Below, in pieces: positions 54,101 through 63,302 of a stretch of 64,000 bases of DNA (the first letter of the stretch is position 1; every line of letters starts with the position of its first letter). The stretch is taken from contig DATMYF010000135.1 of NCBI GenBank assembly GCA_035561075.1, positions 5,737 to 69,736 on the forward strand, written 5' to 3'. The translations under genes were made by a program, and so were the position numbers. Source of the stretch: JAMCRM01 sp035561075. GTDB lineage: Bacteria > Acidobacteriota > Terriglobia > Bryobacterales > Bryobacteraceae. The notes beneath the pieces were generated by a model. That model saw only the letters and a list, made by a program, of their open reading frames with translations. It was not told the DNA's origin and ran no database searches.

Positions 54101-55698
54101 CTCTTCAAAAAGTTTAGCACGCTACGCTGCTCGAGCGCTGCAACCTCGGGCACCCGGAGCATCCGGCACATCGCAACGAACACCACTACCGCGAGAGGTA
54201 CGGACACCGCCACGTCGGCCAGTGGTGCCGCGCGCGAGCCGCCAAGCCACACGTGGACGGCGCGGCTCGATGCCATCGCCGCCGCTCCCATCACCGCCGA
54301 CGCCGCCACGATCTTCGCAGTCGCCGCGGCCAGCGGATAGCCGCCGATGCCGCCCGCCTTCACGTGAAGCAATGCCGCGAGCGACGCTGCACCCGCGAGC
54401 GCCACCACCGACGTCGCCAGCGCCAGACCCGCGTGCCCCAGCCCGGCATAGCGCACCAGCGAGAACGCCGCGCCCCAATTGACGAATATGGAAAATGCGC
54501 TCACCAGCATCGGGGTTCGGGCATCATTGAGCGCGTAAAACGCCGGAGCAAGCACTTTGATGGCCGCGTATCCCGCCAGTCCCACCGCATACCCCGTAAG
54601 CGCCAGCGCCGTCTGCTCGGTGTCGTGCGGCTTGAAGCGGCCCCATTGGTACACCGTAGCAATCATGCTGCTGCCCAGCACCGCCAAGCCTACCGAAGAG
54701 GGAATCGTCAGCAGCAGAACCATCCGCAGGGAGTGCGCGAGTGTCTCCCGGAACTCCTCCATACGGCCCAGCCCCGCGCTGCGCGAGATGGCCGGCAGCG
54801 TCGCCGATGCAATTGCTACGCCGAACAACCCCAGCGGCAGTTGCAAAAAGCGGAAAGCGTAGCCCAACCAACTTACGGGGCCGTCCATCACTTGCCCGGA
54901 CGCATCCGTGATGGAGGAGGCGAAGTTGGTGTTCACCATGACGTTGATCTGCACCGCGGCGCCACCCAGGATGGCCGGGCCCATCAGCGCCAGTACGCGT
55001 CGCAGTTCCGGGTGCTGGGGGTTCCATCGCGGTCGGAAAGGGAAGCCGGCGCGCCACAGGCTGGGCAGTTGCCATCCCAACTGCAGCATCCCTCCCGCCA
55101 CCACCCCCACGCTCATCGAGACGATCAGGTCGATTCCCAGCGCGCGTCCCAACGTGTACCCAACTCCCAGCCCCACCGCTACCGACCCTACGTTGAACCA
55201 CGCCGAGGCCAGCGCCGGCACCCCGAAGCGCCCGGTGGCGTTGAGCACCCCCATCGCCTGCGCCGCCAGGGCTACCAGCAGCAGGAATGGAAACATTATG
55301 CGCGTCAGGGTAACCGCCAGTTCGGCCTTGCCGGGCACCTGCTTGAAGCCGGGCGCCAGCAGCGCCACGAGCTGCGGGCTGAGCAGAATGCCGAGCAGGC
55401 ACATCGTCCCGACCCCCAGGATGATCGCGGTCCCCACCAGGTTCGCCAACTCCTCGGCCTCTCTCCGGTCGCGGGTCAGTTGCCTGGTGAAGGCCGGGAT
55501 GAACGCCGAAGAGAGCGCGCCCTCGGCCAGCAGGTCGCGCGTGAGATTGGGAATCCGGAAGGCCAGCAGGAAAGCGTCGTAGATCTGGCCGGCGCCGAAC
55601 AGCCGCGCCATTAGCATCTCACGGACCAGGCCCGTAATGCGGCTCAGTGCGATGGCCGCCGAAACGACTCCCGCCGAGCGTGCAACCCCGCGCTTCAC
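54085..55698 (-). CDS. murJ: Lipid II flippase MurJ
   Basis: This 537-aa membrane protein has about fourteen helices and the MviN signature (SRITGLVREMLMARLFGAG, FRIPNLTRDLLAEGALSSAFIP). It flips lipid II to the periplasm for peptidoglycan synthesis. The start is GTG at 55698, where TAGTG couples it to pfkB; further upstream residues lie in the pfkB gene and are spurious. An essential gene, it is placed in an operon with pfkB and the zinc-ribbon protein. Confidence 0.94.
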   Translation of the reverse strand: MKRGVARSAGVVSAAIALSRITGLVREMLMARLFGAGQIYDAFLLAFRIPNLTRDLLAEGALSSAFIPAFTRQLTRDRREAEELANLVGTAIILGVGTMCLLGILLSPQLVALLAPGFKQVPGKAELAVTLTRIMFPFLLLVALAAQAMGVLNATGRFGVPALASAWFNVGSVAVGLGVGYTLGRALGIDLIVSMSVGVVAGGMLQLGWQLPSLWRAGFPFRPRWNPQHPELRRVLALMGPAILGGAAVQINVMVNTNFASSITDASGQVMDGPVSWLGYAFRFLQLPLGLFGVAIASATLPAISRSAGLGRMEEFRETLAHSLRMVLLLTIPSSVGLAVLGSSMIATVYQWGRFKPHDTEQTALALTGYAVGLAGYAAIKVLAPAFYALNDARTPMLVSAFSIFVNWGAAFSLVRYAGLGHAGLALATSVVALAGAASLAALLHVKAGGIGGYPLAAATAKIVAASAVMGAAAMASSRAVHVWLGGSRAAPLADVAVSVPLAVVVFVAMCRMLRVPEVAALEQRSVLNFLKRCFPI

Positions 55699-56627
55699 TA
55701 CTCGACGCGCCGCACTTCCACCTGCCGGTAGATCTCCAGGGTTTGCGGCAGGGTGGCGAACGTCATACCGGGCAGTCGTGCGGAGGCGGTCCCCGAGGCC
55801 ACACCCCACCGCAGGGCATCGCCAGCGTCCGGCTTGCGCGCGATCGCCCAGGTATAGGCGGCCGCCAGGGCATCGCCCGAACCGATGGGGCAAACGGCGT
55901 CAACGCGCGGCGGCAGCGCTTCCAGCATGCCGTCGGAAAACGCCCCCACCGCGCCCCGGCTGCCGAGGGATAGCACCACCGACTCGGCGCCCATTGCGCG
56001 GATGCGTTGGGCGGCTTCGAGGAAGTGGGTGCGGGTCAGCAGCGCGCGGCTGAGCAACCGCTCGGCCTCCTGCTGGTTGGGGGTTACCACGGTAGGCTTG
56101 GCCTCAATGCCCTCGCGCAGTGCGTCGCCGTCGGCATCGAGCAGAGTCTTCACCTTCTTCTTCCGCGCCATGGCGATCAGCTTCCCGTAGAAGCTGGCGG
56201 GGACTCCTGGCGGAAGGCTGCCGCCCATGAAGAGCCAACGCGCACCGCTCAGGCGCGCGCGCACGGCCTCCTCCAGGCTGGCCACTTCATCCGCTTCCAT
56301 GTGCGGGCCGGCCTCATTCAGGTTCACCGTGAGGCCCTGCTTGTCCGTGATGGTCAGGTTCGTCCGGATGGCGTTGCGGATGGGTACTACCAACACCGGA
56401 AACCCGCAGCACTCGAGCTGCTGCTCCAGACGCTTGCCGCTTTCACCGCCCGAGGTGATCACCGCCGAGGTGGGACCGTCGAAGGAGTGGATCACGCACG
56501 CGGCATTGATCCCGCGCCCGCCGGGGGACTCCCGGCTACTGAGAATATAGGCGCGGTCTTCGAACGCGAGTCGATCGACCGTAACGATCCGGTCGATGGC
56601 CGGGTTGATGGTCAGGGTGACGATCAA
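55698..56627 (-). CDS. PfkB-family kinase (1-phosphofructokinase-like)
   Basis: This 309-aa sugar kinase has the family N-terminus IVTLTINPAIDRIV, the substrate motif PGGRGINAA, and GSGDALAAAYTWA with the catalytic Asp near 247. It is closest to 1-phosphofructokinase or tagatose-6-phosphate kinase. TTG at 56627 was chosen since it starts exactly at the conserved N-terminus; GTG at 56651 would add eight residues without family match. A TATAAT lies 7 nt upstream, so the mRNA may have no leader. The gene is coupled to murJ. Confidence 0.85.
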   Translation of the reverse strand: MIVTLTINPAIDRIVTVDRLAFEDRAYILSSRESPGGRGINAACVIHSFDGPTSAVITSGGESGKRLEQQLECCGFPVLVVPIRNAIRTNLTITDKQGLTVNLNEAGPHMEADEVASLEEAVRARLSGARWLFMGGSLPPGVPASFYGKLIAMARKKKVKTLLDADGDALREGIEAKPTVVTPNQQEAERLLSRALLTRTHFLEAAQRIRAMGAESVVLSLGSRGAVGAFSDGMLEALPPRVDAVCPIGSGDALAAAYTWAIARKPDAGDALRWGVASGTASARLPGMTFATLPQTLEIYRQVEVRRVE

Positions 56628-56633
56628 AAAAAC

Positions 56634-56639
56634 ATTATA
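56634..56639 (-). promoter_or_regulatory. Consensus -10 box (TATAAT) just before pfkB
   Basis: TATAAT on the minus strand ends 6 nt before the TTG start, where transcription would begin. The -35 region (GCGAAC) is poor. If the box is used, the transcript is leaderless. Confidence 0.4.
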
Positions 56640-56667
56640 CCCGCCTGCCACCCGCGGTTCGCGATTT

Positions 56668-56838
56668 TCAACTGGGGTCCGGGCGCCGCGTGGACGTGAC
56701 TCCCGTCAGTATGCCTATCCCCGCCATCACAATTACCCCGACTCCGATCCATTTGGCCGGCACGTGGAGCAGGTAGGCCCCAATTGCGAGCCCCACAGTG
56801 AGCACGATGAATCCCACCAGATACAGGCTGAATGACAT
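56668..56838 (-). CDS. Small two-helix membrane protein (56 aa)
   Basis: The protein has two hydrophobic helices (about 3-24 and 30-48) and the polar tail STRRPDPS. ATG at 56838 was chosen for the ribosome site AGGAGAGGGG just upstream; a longer frame to 56928 lacks one. I do not recognise a family. It stands alone between the receptor gene and pfkB. Confidence 0.6.
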   Translation of the reverse strand: MSFSLYLVGFIVLTVGLAIGAYLLHVPAKWIGVGVIVMAGIGILTGVTSTRRPDPS

Positions 56839-56948
56839 ATCCCCTCTCCTGGGGCTTGTTGCTGCATCTGGTTTGCCATTTGGGTGAAAGAGTGAGCCCC
56901 GGACCTGGTCTTTTGGTGGGGCGGTCACATTCTGCAGGGAGGAGAAGG

Positions 56949-56982
56949 GGTCGCGGCCCCAAGTTGCCCCGGGACCGCGACC
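56949..56982 (-). terminator. GC hairpin after TonB-dependent receptor 4
   Basis: GGTCGCGG-C-CCC (56949-56960) pairs with GGG-A-CCGCGACC (56971-56982), one mismatch, 14 nt beyond the minus-strand stop at 56997. No T-tract follows. Confidence 0.45.
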
Positions 56983-56996
56983 GTTGAAGCAGCTAG

Positions 56997-59900
56997 CTAG
57001 AAGCTAACCTTGAGGGACAGTACCCAGGACCGTGTAGAATCCTGGTCGGTGATCGTACCAAACGCCGAGCTGGTAGGCGACAGGTTCGGCGCCACCAGGT
57101 TCGGATGGTTCATCGCGTTGATGCACTCCGCCCGGAACTGCGTGACCCACTTTTCGGTCATCTTGAAGTTCTTGAAGATGGAGAAATCCCAACGCGCCTG
57201 GCCATCCGCCCGCAGATTGCTGAACCGCAGGGGCGATACCCTGATGTTGCTTGTGAGTTGCTGGCCGCTGTTTTTGTTGAAGCCCGCATCGGTGTTGAAC
57301 CAACGATCCACGCTGCGCTCGCTCTTGGGGAGGAGCACCTTTGTCGAATCGCCGGAGAACAGCGTCCAGACGTCGCCCCAGGTCAGGGGAGCGCCGCTCT
57401 GCCGCTGCACCATTCCATTGAGCTGCCAGCCGCCAGCCACGAAATTCAGCACGGACGGCATCTGGCTCCCGAAGTGCTTTCCGCGGCCGACGGGCAGTTC
57501 CCAAATCCCGCTGAGCACCACCCGGTGGGTACGATCCTGCGTGGAAATCGACTCGTACGGCATCGGATCGCTGGCGTTTAGGAAGCTGTCAGCGGCCATC
57601 GTCTTGGCCCAGGTATAGGCCAGGTTGAAGGTGTAACCCCTGCTGAAACGCTTCTCCATGCGAACCTGCATCGAGTGGTACCAGGAGTAGCCGACGGGCT
57701 CGAACACGGAAACGCTGCCGAACTGCGGATACGGCACAAGCAGACTGGAGCGCGAAATGTTGGTACCGTAGATCGGGTTGGTCCCCGCGAGCGGATTGGC
57801 GAACGACTGCGCCAGGTACTTAATGGTCGCCTCGTCGCGCACGCCCGACGTGCTCAAGTATTTCGCCGGAAGGGCATTGATGTTACGACTCACCGGGAGG
57901 CGCGTGCCGCGGTTGCCCACGTACGACGCGTCGACCATGAAACCGGCCGGAAGCAACTGCTGTACCCCGAAAGACCACCGCTGCATGTAAGGGCTAAGCA
58001 TCTTCTCGGGGAAGAAACTGAGCGACTGCCCTAGGTTGGTGGAGAGGCCGCCCGCGGACCCTACCGGTGCTAGAAGCCCGTTCGGGAACGGGTTGGCCGT
58101 AGTCGCAACATAGGTCAGGCCGCTATCCATCGACGCCTGGATGGGCGTGCTCTGGCTGAACCCGGTCTGAATTGCATTGTTGACGGCCAGGCCGGCCGTA
58201 TCGAAGAACAGGCCAAAACCCGCGCGTAGTACGGTCTTCGGCCGGAGCTGATAGGCCAGGCCGACGCGCGGCATGAAGTTGTTCTTTTCGGAAGTCCACA
58301 GGTTGCGGCCATTGCCGCCCTCGCCCGCGAAGGTCAGGCCGCCGCGGAGGTTGAACTGGCTGAGCGGCAGTTCCGCGATCGGATTCACATAGTTGGCCCG
58401 CGCCTGTGCGTTGATGGGGCTCAGTTGGTCGTAAGCGAAGTGCGCCACCGACCGGTTGAAACGCTCCGTCACCGGAGTTTCATATTCGTAGCGGACGCCG
58501 AAGTTCACGGTCAGCTTGGGGGTTACTTTGAAATCGTCGTGAATGTACAGGCCCAGATAGTTTTCCTGCTGGGCGTAGCTGCCGGACCGGCTCATCGAGC
58601 CGCCCGGAATCCCAAGCAGAAATGCGGCGATCGGACCACCGATCGTGGGTGCGGGGCTGGTATTGAACGGCCCGTTCGTGTAGCCGGCGCCGTAGGACAG
58701 CGTCGGGGTCACATCGCCGGTATAAATGTCGTTGAACTCCCGGAAATTGCGGAATTCAGCGCCGAACCGGATGCTGTGCTGGCCGCGAAGCTTGGTGAAG
58801 TTCGCATTCACGGACTGGATAATCGCAGACCATCGGCCGTCCGTGCCATTGCCGTCGAGCGCGGTCCACGGGCTTACGACCGTATACGGAAATACCGCGT
58901 CCTCTTTGCTCTTTACCTGGCTGACCAGGTTGTTGGAGAAGCCCAGGCTCGAGAGATCGAAGCCCTTGCTCATGCGGTAAGATGCGCCCCACCGGTGGGT
59001 CAAGCCGTACCGGAGGTTCATGAAGAAGCTGGGGTTGAAAACGTAAACATCGTCAACCGCGAGCCCGCGCTTGTCCTGGTTGTACATCATCCCGTCGTAA
59101 TTGTTCAGGAATCTCTTGTTCGAGATGCTGTAGAATCCCTCGCGCATGGCACGGACATACACGCGGTGGTTGGCGCTGAACGCATGGTCGATGCGGCCCA
59201 GGTGTGTCCACACCGGAAACGGACCGGCGTAGCTGGCGAACCAGTTGTTACCGAACTGGGCGTTGCCCGGCTGGTTCGGCAGCGGCCAGAAGCTCAGCAT
59301 CTTCTTCGCCACGGGGTCGATCCGGCTCTGGGGTATGATGTTGCCCGGAATCGGCTGGCGCTGGAAGCGGCCATCCGCCGTTGCCGTCGTGGTGAACGGG
59401 TCGTAGACCTGGTAGCTCGATCCCAGTTTCAGCAGTCCGGACAGGTCGCCGACCCGCATGGCTTCGGTCGGAACCGTGTTCGTATAGTCGTAGTTGTACT
59501 TGATCTCATTTTCTTCAAACAAATAGAAGAAAAAGGTCTTGTTGGTCCCGTTGTACACCTTCGGAATACGTACCGGGCCGCCCAGGCTTAGCCCGTAGCG
59601 GTGGTCCTGGTAGGGCGGCACCTTCTGGCCCGCACGATTTTGGAACAGGCTGGGGGTGTCGAAAACCTTGTTGCGGGCGAACCAGTGGACTTCACCGTGA
59701 AGGTCATTGGTGCCGCTCTTCAAGCTGACGTTCACCAGCGCGCCGGCCGAGTGGCCGATGCTGGCGTCGTAGGACACGCTCTGCACCTTGAATTCGCTCA
59801 CCGACATTTGCGGCGGAACGAAGACGATGCCCTTGTCCATGGTGTTCGGGACGCCGTCGATGGTGAACTCATTGCTCTTGCCCGCACCATCGACCGCGAA

Positions 59901-60458
59901 ATCACCCTGCGCTCCCGGGGTGCCGACATAGCGCGCCCGCAGGTTGGTATTGTTCATGGTTCCCGGTGCCATCAGCGCCAGGTTATACGGCGCGCCGCCG
60001 AAGGACGGCAGTTCGGCAATCCGGCGTTCATCGACGACTTGGCCGAGGGAGGCGTCCACGGTTTCGAGCAACGGCGTCTCCGCCGTCACCTGGACCGTTT
60101 CAGCCTGGCTGCCTACTTCCAGTTTGGCTTCGACGTTGACGTTATCGCCCACACGCACACCGATGCCCTGGCGGACGAATTTCTTAAAGCCGGCAATCTC
60201 CACCTCTACGGTGTAGGTGCCGGGGATGAGGTACGCCAGCACATAGTTGCCGGACTCGTTGGTCCGGGTTACGGCTGCAACGCCCGTCGCCACATTCGTG
60301 GCGCGTACTTCGGCGTTCGCGATGACGGCGTCCGTGGGGTCTGCGACGCGGCCCGTAATGGTTCCGCGCGCGTCCTGCGCAGCAAGCGGCAGGCACGAAA
60401 GCACGCCGGCTGCCACTAACAACATGAGAGCCAGCAGCGGTTTCAAGCGGCTATACAT
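56997..60458 (-). CDS. Oar-like TonB-dependent receptor 4
   Basis: This 1153-aa receptor has a signal peptide (about 1-28, ending LPLAAQDA), a carboxypeptidase-regulatory domain (about 30-112; ITGRVADPTDAVIANAEV), a plug (about 120-235) and a barrel ending LSLKVSF. ATG at 60458 lies behind GGAG; a further upstream start adds 34 residues without a signal peptide. A good promoter is at 60618-60646. The ligand is unknown. Confidence 0.93.
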   Translation of the reverse strand: MYSRLKPLLALMLLVAAGVLSCLPLAAQDARGTITGRVADPTDAVIANAEVRATNVATGVAAVTRTNESGNYVLAYLIPGTYTVEVEIAGFKKFVRQGIGVRVGDNVNVEAKLEVGSQAETVQVTAETPLLETVDASLGQVVDERRIAELPSFGGAPYNLALMAPGTMNNTNLRARYVGTPGAQGDFAVDGAGKSNEFTIDGVPNTMDKGIVFVPPQMSVSEFKVQSVSYDASIGHSAGALVNVSLKSGTNDLHGEVHWFARNKVFDTPSLFQNRAGQKVPPYQDHRYGLSLGGPVRIPKVYNGTNKTFFFYLFEENEIKYNYDYTNTVPTEAMRVGDLSGLLKLGSSYQVYDPFTTTATADGRFQRQPIPGNIIPQSRIDPVAKKMLSFWPLPNQPGNAQFGNNWFASYAGPFPVWTHLGRIDHAFSANHRVYVRAMREGFYSISNKRFLNNYDGMMYNQDKRGLAVDDVYVFNPSFFMNLRYGLTHRWGASYRMSKGFDLSSLGFSNNLVSQVKSKEDAVFPYTVVSPWTALDGNGTDGRWSAIIQSVNANFTKLRGQHSIRFGAEFRNFREFNDIYTGDVTPTLSYGAGYTNGPFNTSPAPTIGGPIAAFLLGIPGGSMSRSGSYAQQENYLGLYIHDDFKVTPKLTVNFGVRYEYETPVTERFNRSVAHFAYDQLSPINAQARANYVNPIAELPLSQFNLRGGLTFAGEGGNGRNLWTSEKNNFMPRVGLAYQLRPKTVLRAGFGLFFDTAGLAVNNAIQTGFSQSTPIQASMDSGLTYVATTANPFPNGLLAPVGSAGGLSTNLGQSLSFFPEKMLSPYMQRWSFGVQQLLPAGFMVDASYVGNRGTRLPVSRNINALPAKYLSTSGVRDEATIKYLAQSFANPLAGTNPIYGTNISRSSLLVPYPQFGSVSVFEPVGYSWYHSMQVRMEKRFSRGYTFNLAYTWAKTMAADSFLNASDPMPYESISTQDRTHRVVLSGIWELPVGRGKHFGSQMPSVLNFVAGGWQLNGMVQRQSGAPLTWGDVWTLFSGDSTKVLLPKSERSVDRWFNTDAGFNKNSGQQLTSNIRVSPLRFSNLRADGQARWDFSIFKNFKMTEKWVTQFRAECINAMNHPNLVAPNLSPTSSAFGTITDQDSTRSWVLSLKVSF

Positions 60459-60617
60459 ACACGAATCTCCAGTGATTGAAGCGCCGCGCGTGTTTGGAGG
60501 GACGGTCACACCGGACTCCCCAAACTGGCACGGCGAAAACTCGGGCCAACGGTATGACAAGCCGTTAGGCCGCGAGAGGTTTCATATGGTAAAACGCTGT
60601 TTCGAGACTTGAATCTA

Positions 60618-60646
60618 TTTATACACCCCTTGCGCTGATCGGTCAA
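60618..60646 (-). promoter_or_regulatory. Sigma70 promoter of TonB-dependent receptor 4
   Basis: On the minus strand TTGACC (60646-60641) and TATAAA (60623-60618) are 17 bases apart. Transcription would start near 60611 and leave a leader of about 150 nt before the ATG at 60458. Confidence 0.7.
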
Positions 60647-60746
60647 AGAAAATTCCCCGGCGCGCGCGAATCGTTGCTTTCAGGGTGCAAATATCGATTA
60701 TTGCGCGGTCCGGCCGGGAATTTTGGCCCTTCTGCTAACCTGAACA

Positions 60747-61646
60747 TTGGCGAAAAACCCGCAAGTACTTGCCTATGCGGCGCTGGCTGCGGTCTGTTTC
60801 TTCTGGGGAACCACTTACCTTACCATCCGCATGGCGCTGGAATCCTTCCCCCCTATGCTGCTGGTCTGCCTGCGATACCTCGTGTCCGGCGCAATTATGG
60901 TGACGGCGGCGCTCACAGGGGGGGCGCGCCTCCCCCGTGGGCGCGAGTTGGCGGGTACTTCGCTCACGGGGCTCCTCATTTTGGGGGTAGGAAACGGCTG
61001 CCTCGTTTTTGCGCAACAACACATCCCGAGCGGCTTGGCCGGCCTGATTCTCACCATTTCGCCTTTCTGGATGGTCGGGATTGAGGCGCTGATGCCCAAT
61101 GGGGAGAGACTGCACGGCCCCACGATTGCGGGCATGACGGTCGGACTGGCGGGCGCCGCGCTGCTATTTGCGCCGGGTTTCGAAGGCCGCGGCGTCGACG
61201 CAGCCCTGCTCAACGGATTCCTATTGCTGCAATTAGCGATGGCCGGGTGGTCGTTCGGCTCCATCTACCAGCGGCGGCGCTCCGGGAGGGCGCATCCGGT
61301 GTTCGCTGGTGCGGTGCAGCAACTGGCAGCCGGGTTGGCCTACCTGCCGCTGGTGCTGCTCATTCCGGAGCGCCCTGTGGAATGGCATTTTCGTGGGGTG
61401 GCGGCGCTCCTTTACCTGATCTTTTTTGGCTCGATCGTGGGTTATAGCGCGTACGCGTATGCCCTCGACCGGCTGCCGGTGGCCATCGTCTCCATCTACC
61501 CGTATGTGAATGCGGTCGTAGCGGTGGCGCTGGGATGGCTATTCTACCGGGAGCCTTTCGGGACGAGGCAAGCCGCCGCTATGCTGGTAATCTTCGCCGG
61601 CGTCGCCATGGTGAAGCGCTACGGGCCATCCAGGCGCAGCCGTTAA
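60747..61646 (+). CDS. EamA/DMT-superfamily transporter
   Basis: This 299-aa membrane protein has ten predicted helices in two EamA repeats (about 8-140 and 155-290). FFWGTTYLTIRMALESFPP is typical of the first helix pair, and a Pro-Tyr-rich segment (IVSIYPYVNAVVA) of the second. Members export amino acids or metabolites. The start is TTG at 60747, which gives the full first helix; no in-frame ATG lies near. Its last codons overlap the convergent gene by 4 nt. Confidence 0.88.
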   Translation: MAKNPQVLAYAALAAVCFFWGTTYLTIRMALESFPPMLLVCLRYLVSGAIMVTAALTGGARLPRGRELAGTSLTGLLILGVGNGCLVFAQQHIPSGLAGLILTISPFWMVGIEALMPNGERLHGPTIAGMTVGLAGAALLFAPGFEGRGVDAALLNGFLLLQLAMAGWSFGSIYQRRRSGRAHPVFAGAVQQLAAGLAYLPLVLLIPERPVEWHFRGVAALLYLIFFGSIVGYSAYAYALDRLPVAIVSIYPYVNAVVAVALGWLFYREPFGTRQAAAMLVIFAGVAMVKRYGPSRRSR

Positions 61647-62296
61647 TTCTCCCGCCCGACGATCCTGGCGCCCAGTGCCCCACCCACGGTTGCCAGCAGC
61701 GTGATCAGCGCGAAGAACATCACCAGCATGAACGAGAGAATGGTGGCCACACCGCCGGGGCTCTGGAACATCCGGAGCGCCTCCTGGACGTTGGGGTCGC
61801 CGGCCGGCATGTGGCGCATTTGCTGCTCGAAAAGCGCGCCCATCCCGCCCGCGTTCAAGGCCACCGGCACGATCGTGACGGTGAACATGGCGGTCATGAT
61901 CACAAAAGTGAGGATGCCCGTGATCCATCCCAAGCGCAGCCCGCTTCCCACGGTCAGGAACTGGCCCGTGCGCCGGCGATAGAGGTAAACCGCCAGGAAT
62001 CCGCCCGACAGCCACCAGATGAAGAATCCCAGGTTCACCAACGGGATCCAACTCAGCAGCGCGGCCAGACTGGCGGCGAAGAACCCCACCCGCACGGCTA
62101 CGGGATTGTGAAAGTCAAGTGCCGGGGGGACCGGCGGTTCGAGCACGGGCGGCGCAAAGGCGGCTTCCGACGCCACTGGCGCGAACTTCGGCTCCTCGAC
62201 TTCCAACTCCATTTCCACGCGTTGCGGACGGCCGCACTTATGGCAGAAACGCGCGTCGGGCGGCAGTTCGGCGCCGCAGGTACAGATTTCCGGCAT
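61643..62296 (-). CDS. Zinc-ribbon membrane protein of unknown function
   Basis: This 217-aa protein starts with a zinc ribbon (CTCGAELPPDARFCHKCG, about 5-22), followed by a Pro/Glu-rich linker and four predicted membrane helices (about 70-215). Proteins with this plan are common in Acidobacteria without a known function. ATG at 62296 places the ribbon at the N-terminus as usual. It follows the gene at 62328-62852 by 31 nt, probably in one transcript. Confidence 0.75.
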   Translation of the reverse strand: MPEICTCGAELPPDARFCHKCGRPQRVEMELEVEEPKFAPVASEAAFAPPVLEPPVPPALDFHNPVAVRVGFFAASLAALLSWIPLVNLGFFIWWLSGGFLAVYLYRRRTGQFLTVGSGLRLGWITGILTFVIMTAMFTVTIVPVALNAGGMGALFEQQMRHMPAGDPNVQEALRMFQSPGGVATILSFMLVMFFALITLLATVGGALGARIVGREN

Positions 62297-62327
62297 GATT
62301 CGGTTGGGACCGCGATGGCCCTTCGAT

Positions 62328-62852
62328 TCAGTTTGACGCAGGCCCTCCCACTGAAGCAAGCCCGATATGCGTGCGACCGTGCTGCTGGCGAATGGCGACG
62401 ATGCGCTTGTAGCCGTCCTCGGTGAATTCGAACTGCGCGTTGCCGCGGCACCGGGAGCTGAACATCCAGTGAGGAAGCCGGTCGCGATAAAACGCCGTCA
62501 CCTCGTCTACGGAATCCGCTGTGGTGTACTCGGCGGCCACGATGCTGAATTCTTTGTGGGTGTCCCCGAGGTCCAGTTCAAAACTGGCGAGTTTGCGGCT
62601 GTCCTCCTGGCGCGCGGCCCCGGGGTAGACCGGGACGCCGAAGTGGGCCGGATCGAAACGGCCGCCCTCCCGCAATTGCACCGAACCGAAGGGAGTCTCA
62701 ATGGTGGTGCGTCCACGTGATTCCCGCACCGTGACGTGGCGGGAAACGTACATCCCCGCCCCTACGGCGATGACCAGCGCCACCCCTACTACCGCCATGA
62801 GGCCGATCAGAATACCCACGAGCGCTCCGCCGCGGGTGTTACTGGATTGCAT
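62328..62852 (-). CDS. Membrane-anchored protein of unknown function
   Basis: This 174-aa protein has one N-terminal membrane helix (about 10-35) and a periplasmic domain of about 130 residues with the stretch VPVYPGAARQED and VTAFYRDRLP, a pattern I associate with small acidobacterial lipid- or ligand-binding domains of unknown role. The start has AAGGAG 6 nt upstream. It probably shares an operon with the zinc-ribbon protein that follows. Confidence 0.65.
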   Translation of the reverse strand: MQSSNTRGGALVGILIGLMAVVGVALVIAVGAGMYVSRHVTVRESRGRTTIETPFGSVQLREGGRFDPAHFGVPVYPGAARQEDSRKLASFELDLGDTHKEFSIVAAEYTTADSVDEVTAFYRDRLPHWMFSSRCRGNAQFEFTEDGYKRIVAIRQQHGRTHIGLASVGGPASN

Positions 62853-63082
62853 GGCTGCTCCTTTTCAAGGAATACGCGGTGCGGCGGGCCGGAGTTCCGC
62901 TATCCGGCCAAAGTACTAAAGCCCCGCTCGTTTCGACCGATACGCCGGATGTGACCACCGATACGGCTCCTAATTCAAGACAGCGGTGGTTCGTAACGGC
63001 GTGCGGCGCGTGGCCCAAAGGCTACGCAGAGTATAAACCGGCGGTCGCAAGATCGCCACAACCCGGAAAGGAGAAAACAGTC

Positions 63083-63277
63083 ATGAGAAATTTCTGGCTT
63101 GCTTTCGGCAGGGACGAGGAAGGGCAGGACCTGATTGAATACACCCTTCTAATGGCATTCGTAGCGCTGGCCTCTGCGGCTCTGTTCATCGGGGCCGGCG
63201 GCAGCATCAAAGGCATCTGGACCCAAACCAACTCGCAGTTGGAGGCCGCTGCGGCCGCATCTGCCGGCGGAAACTGA
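63083..63277 (+). CDS. flp: Flp/Fap-type pilin (copy 2)
   Basis: This 64-aa prepilin is a paralogue of the pilin at 20380. The site G-QDLIEYTLLM (cleavage after Gly14) and the following hydrophobic helix are nearly the same; the C-terminal end is Ala-rich. AAAGGAG lies 8 nt before the ATG. Only 25 nt separate it from the second cpaB, without the hairpin seen in the first locus. Confidence 0.93.
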   Translation: MRNFWLAFGRDEEGQDLIEYTLLMAFVALASAALFIGAGGSIKGIWTQTNSQLEAAAAASAGGN

Positions 63278-63302
63278 GGCACGGCGGAGCGCCCGGAGTT
63301 TT

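Noticed and set aside
54253..55614. A 453-aa plus-strand open frame opposite murJ
   Set aside because: Arg/His/Gln-rich with no domain and fully antisense to murJ.
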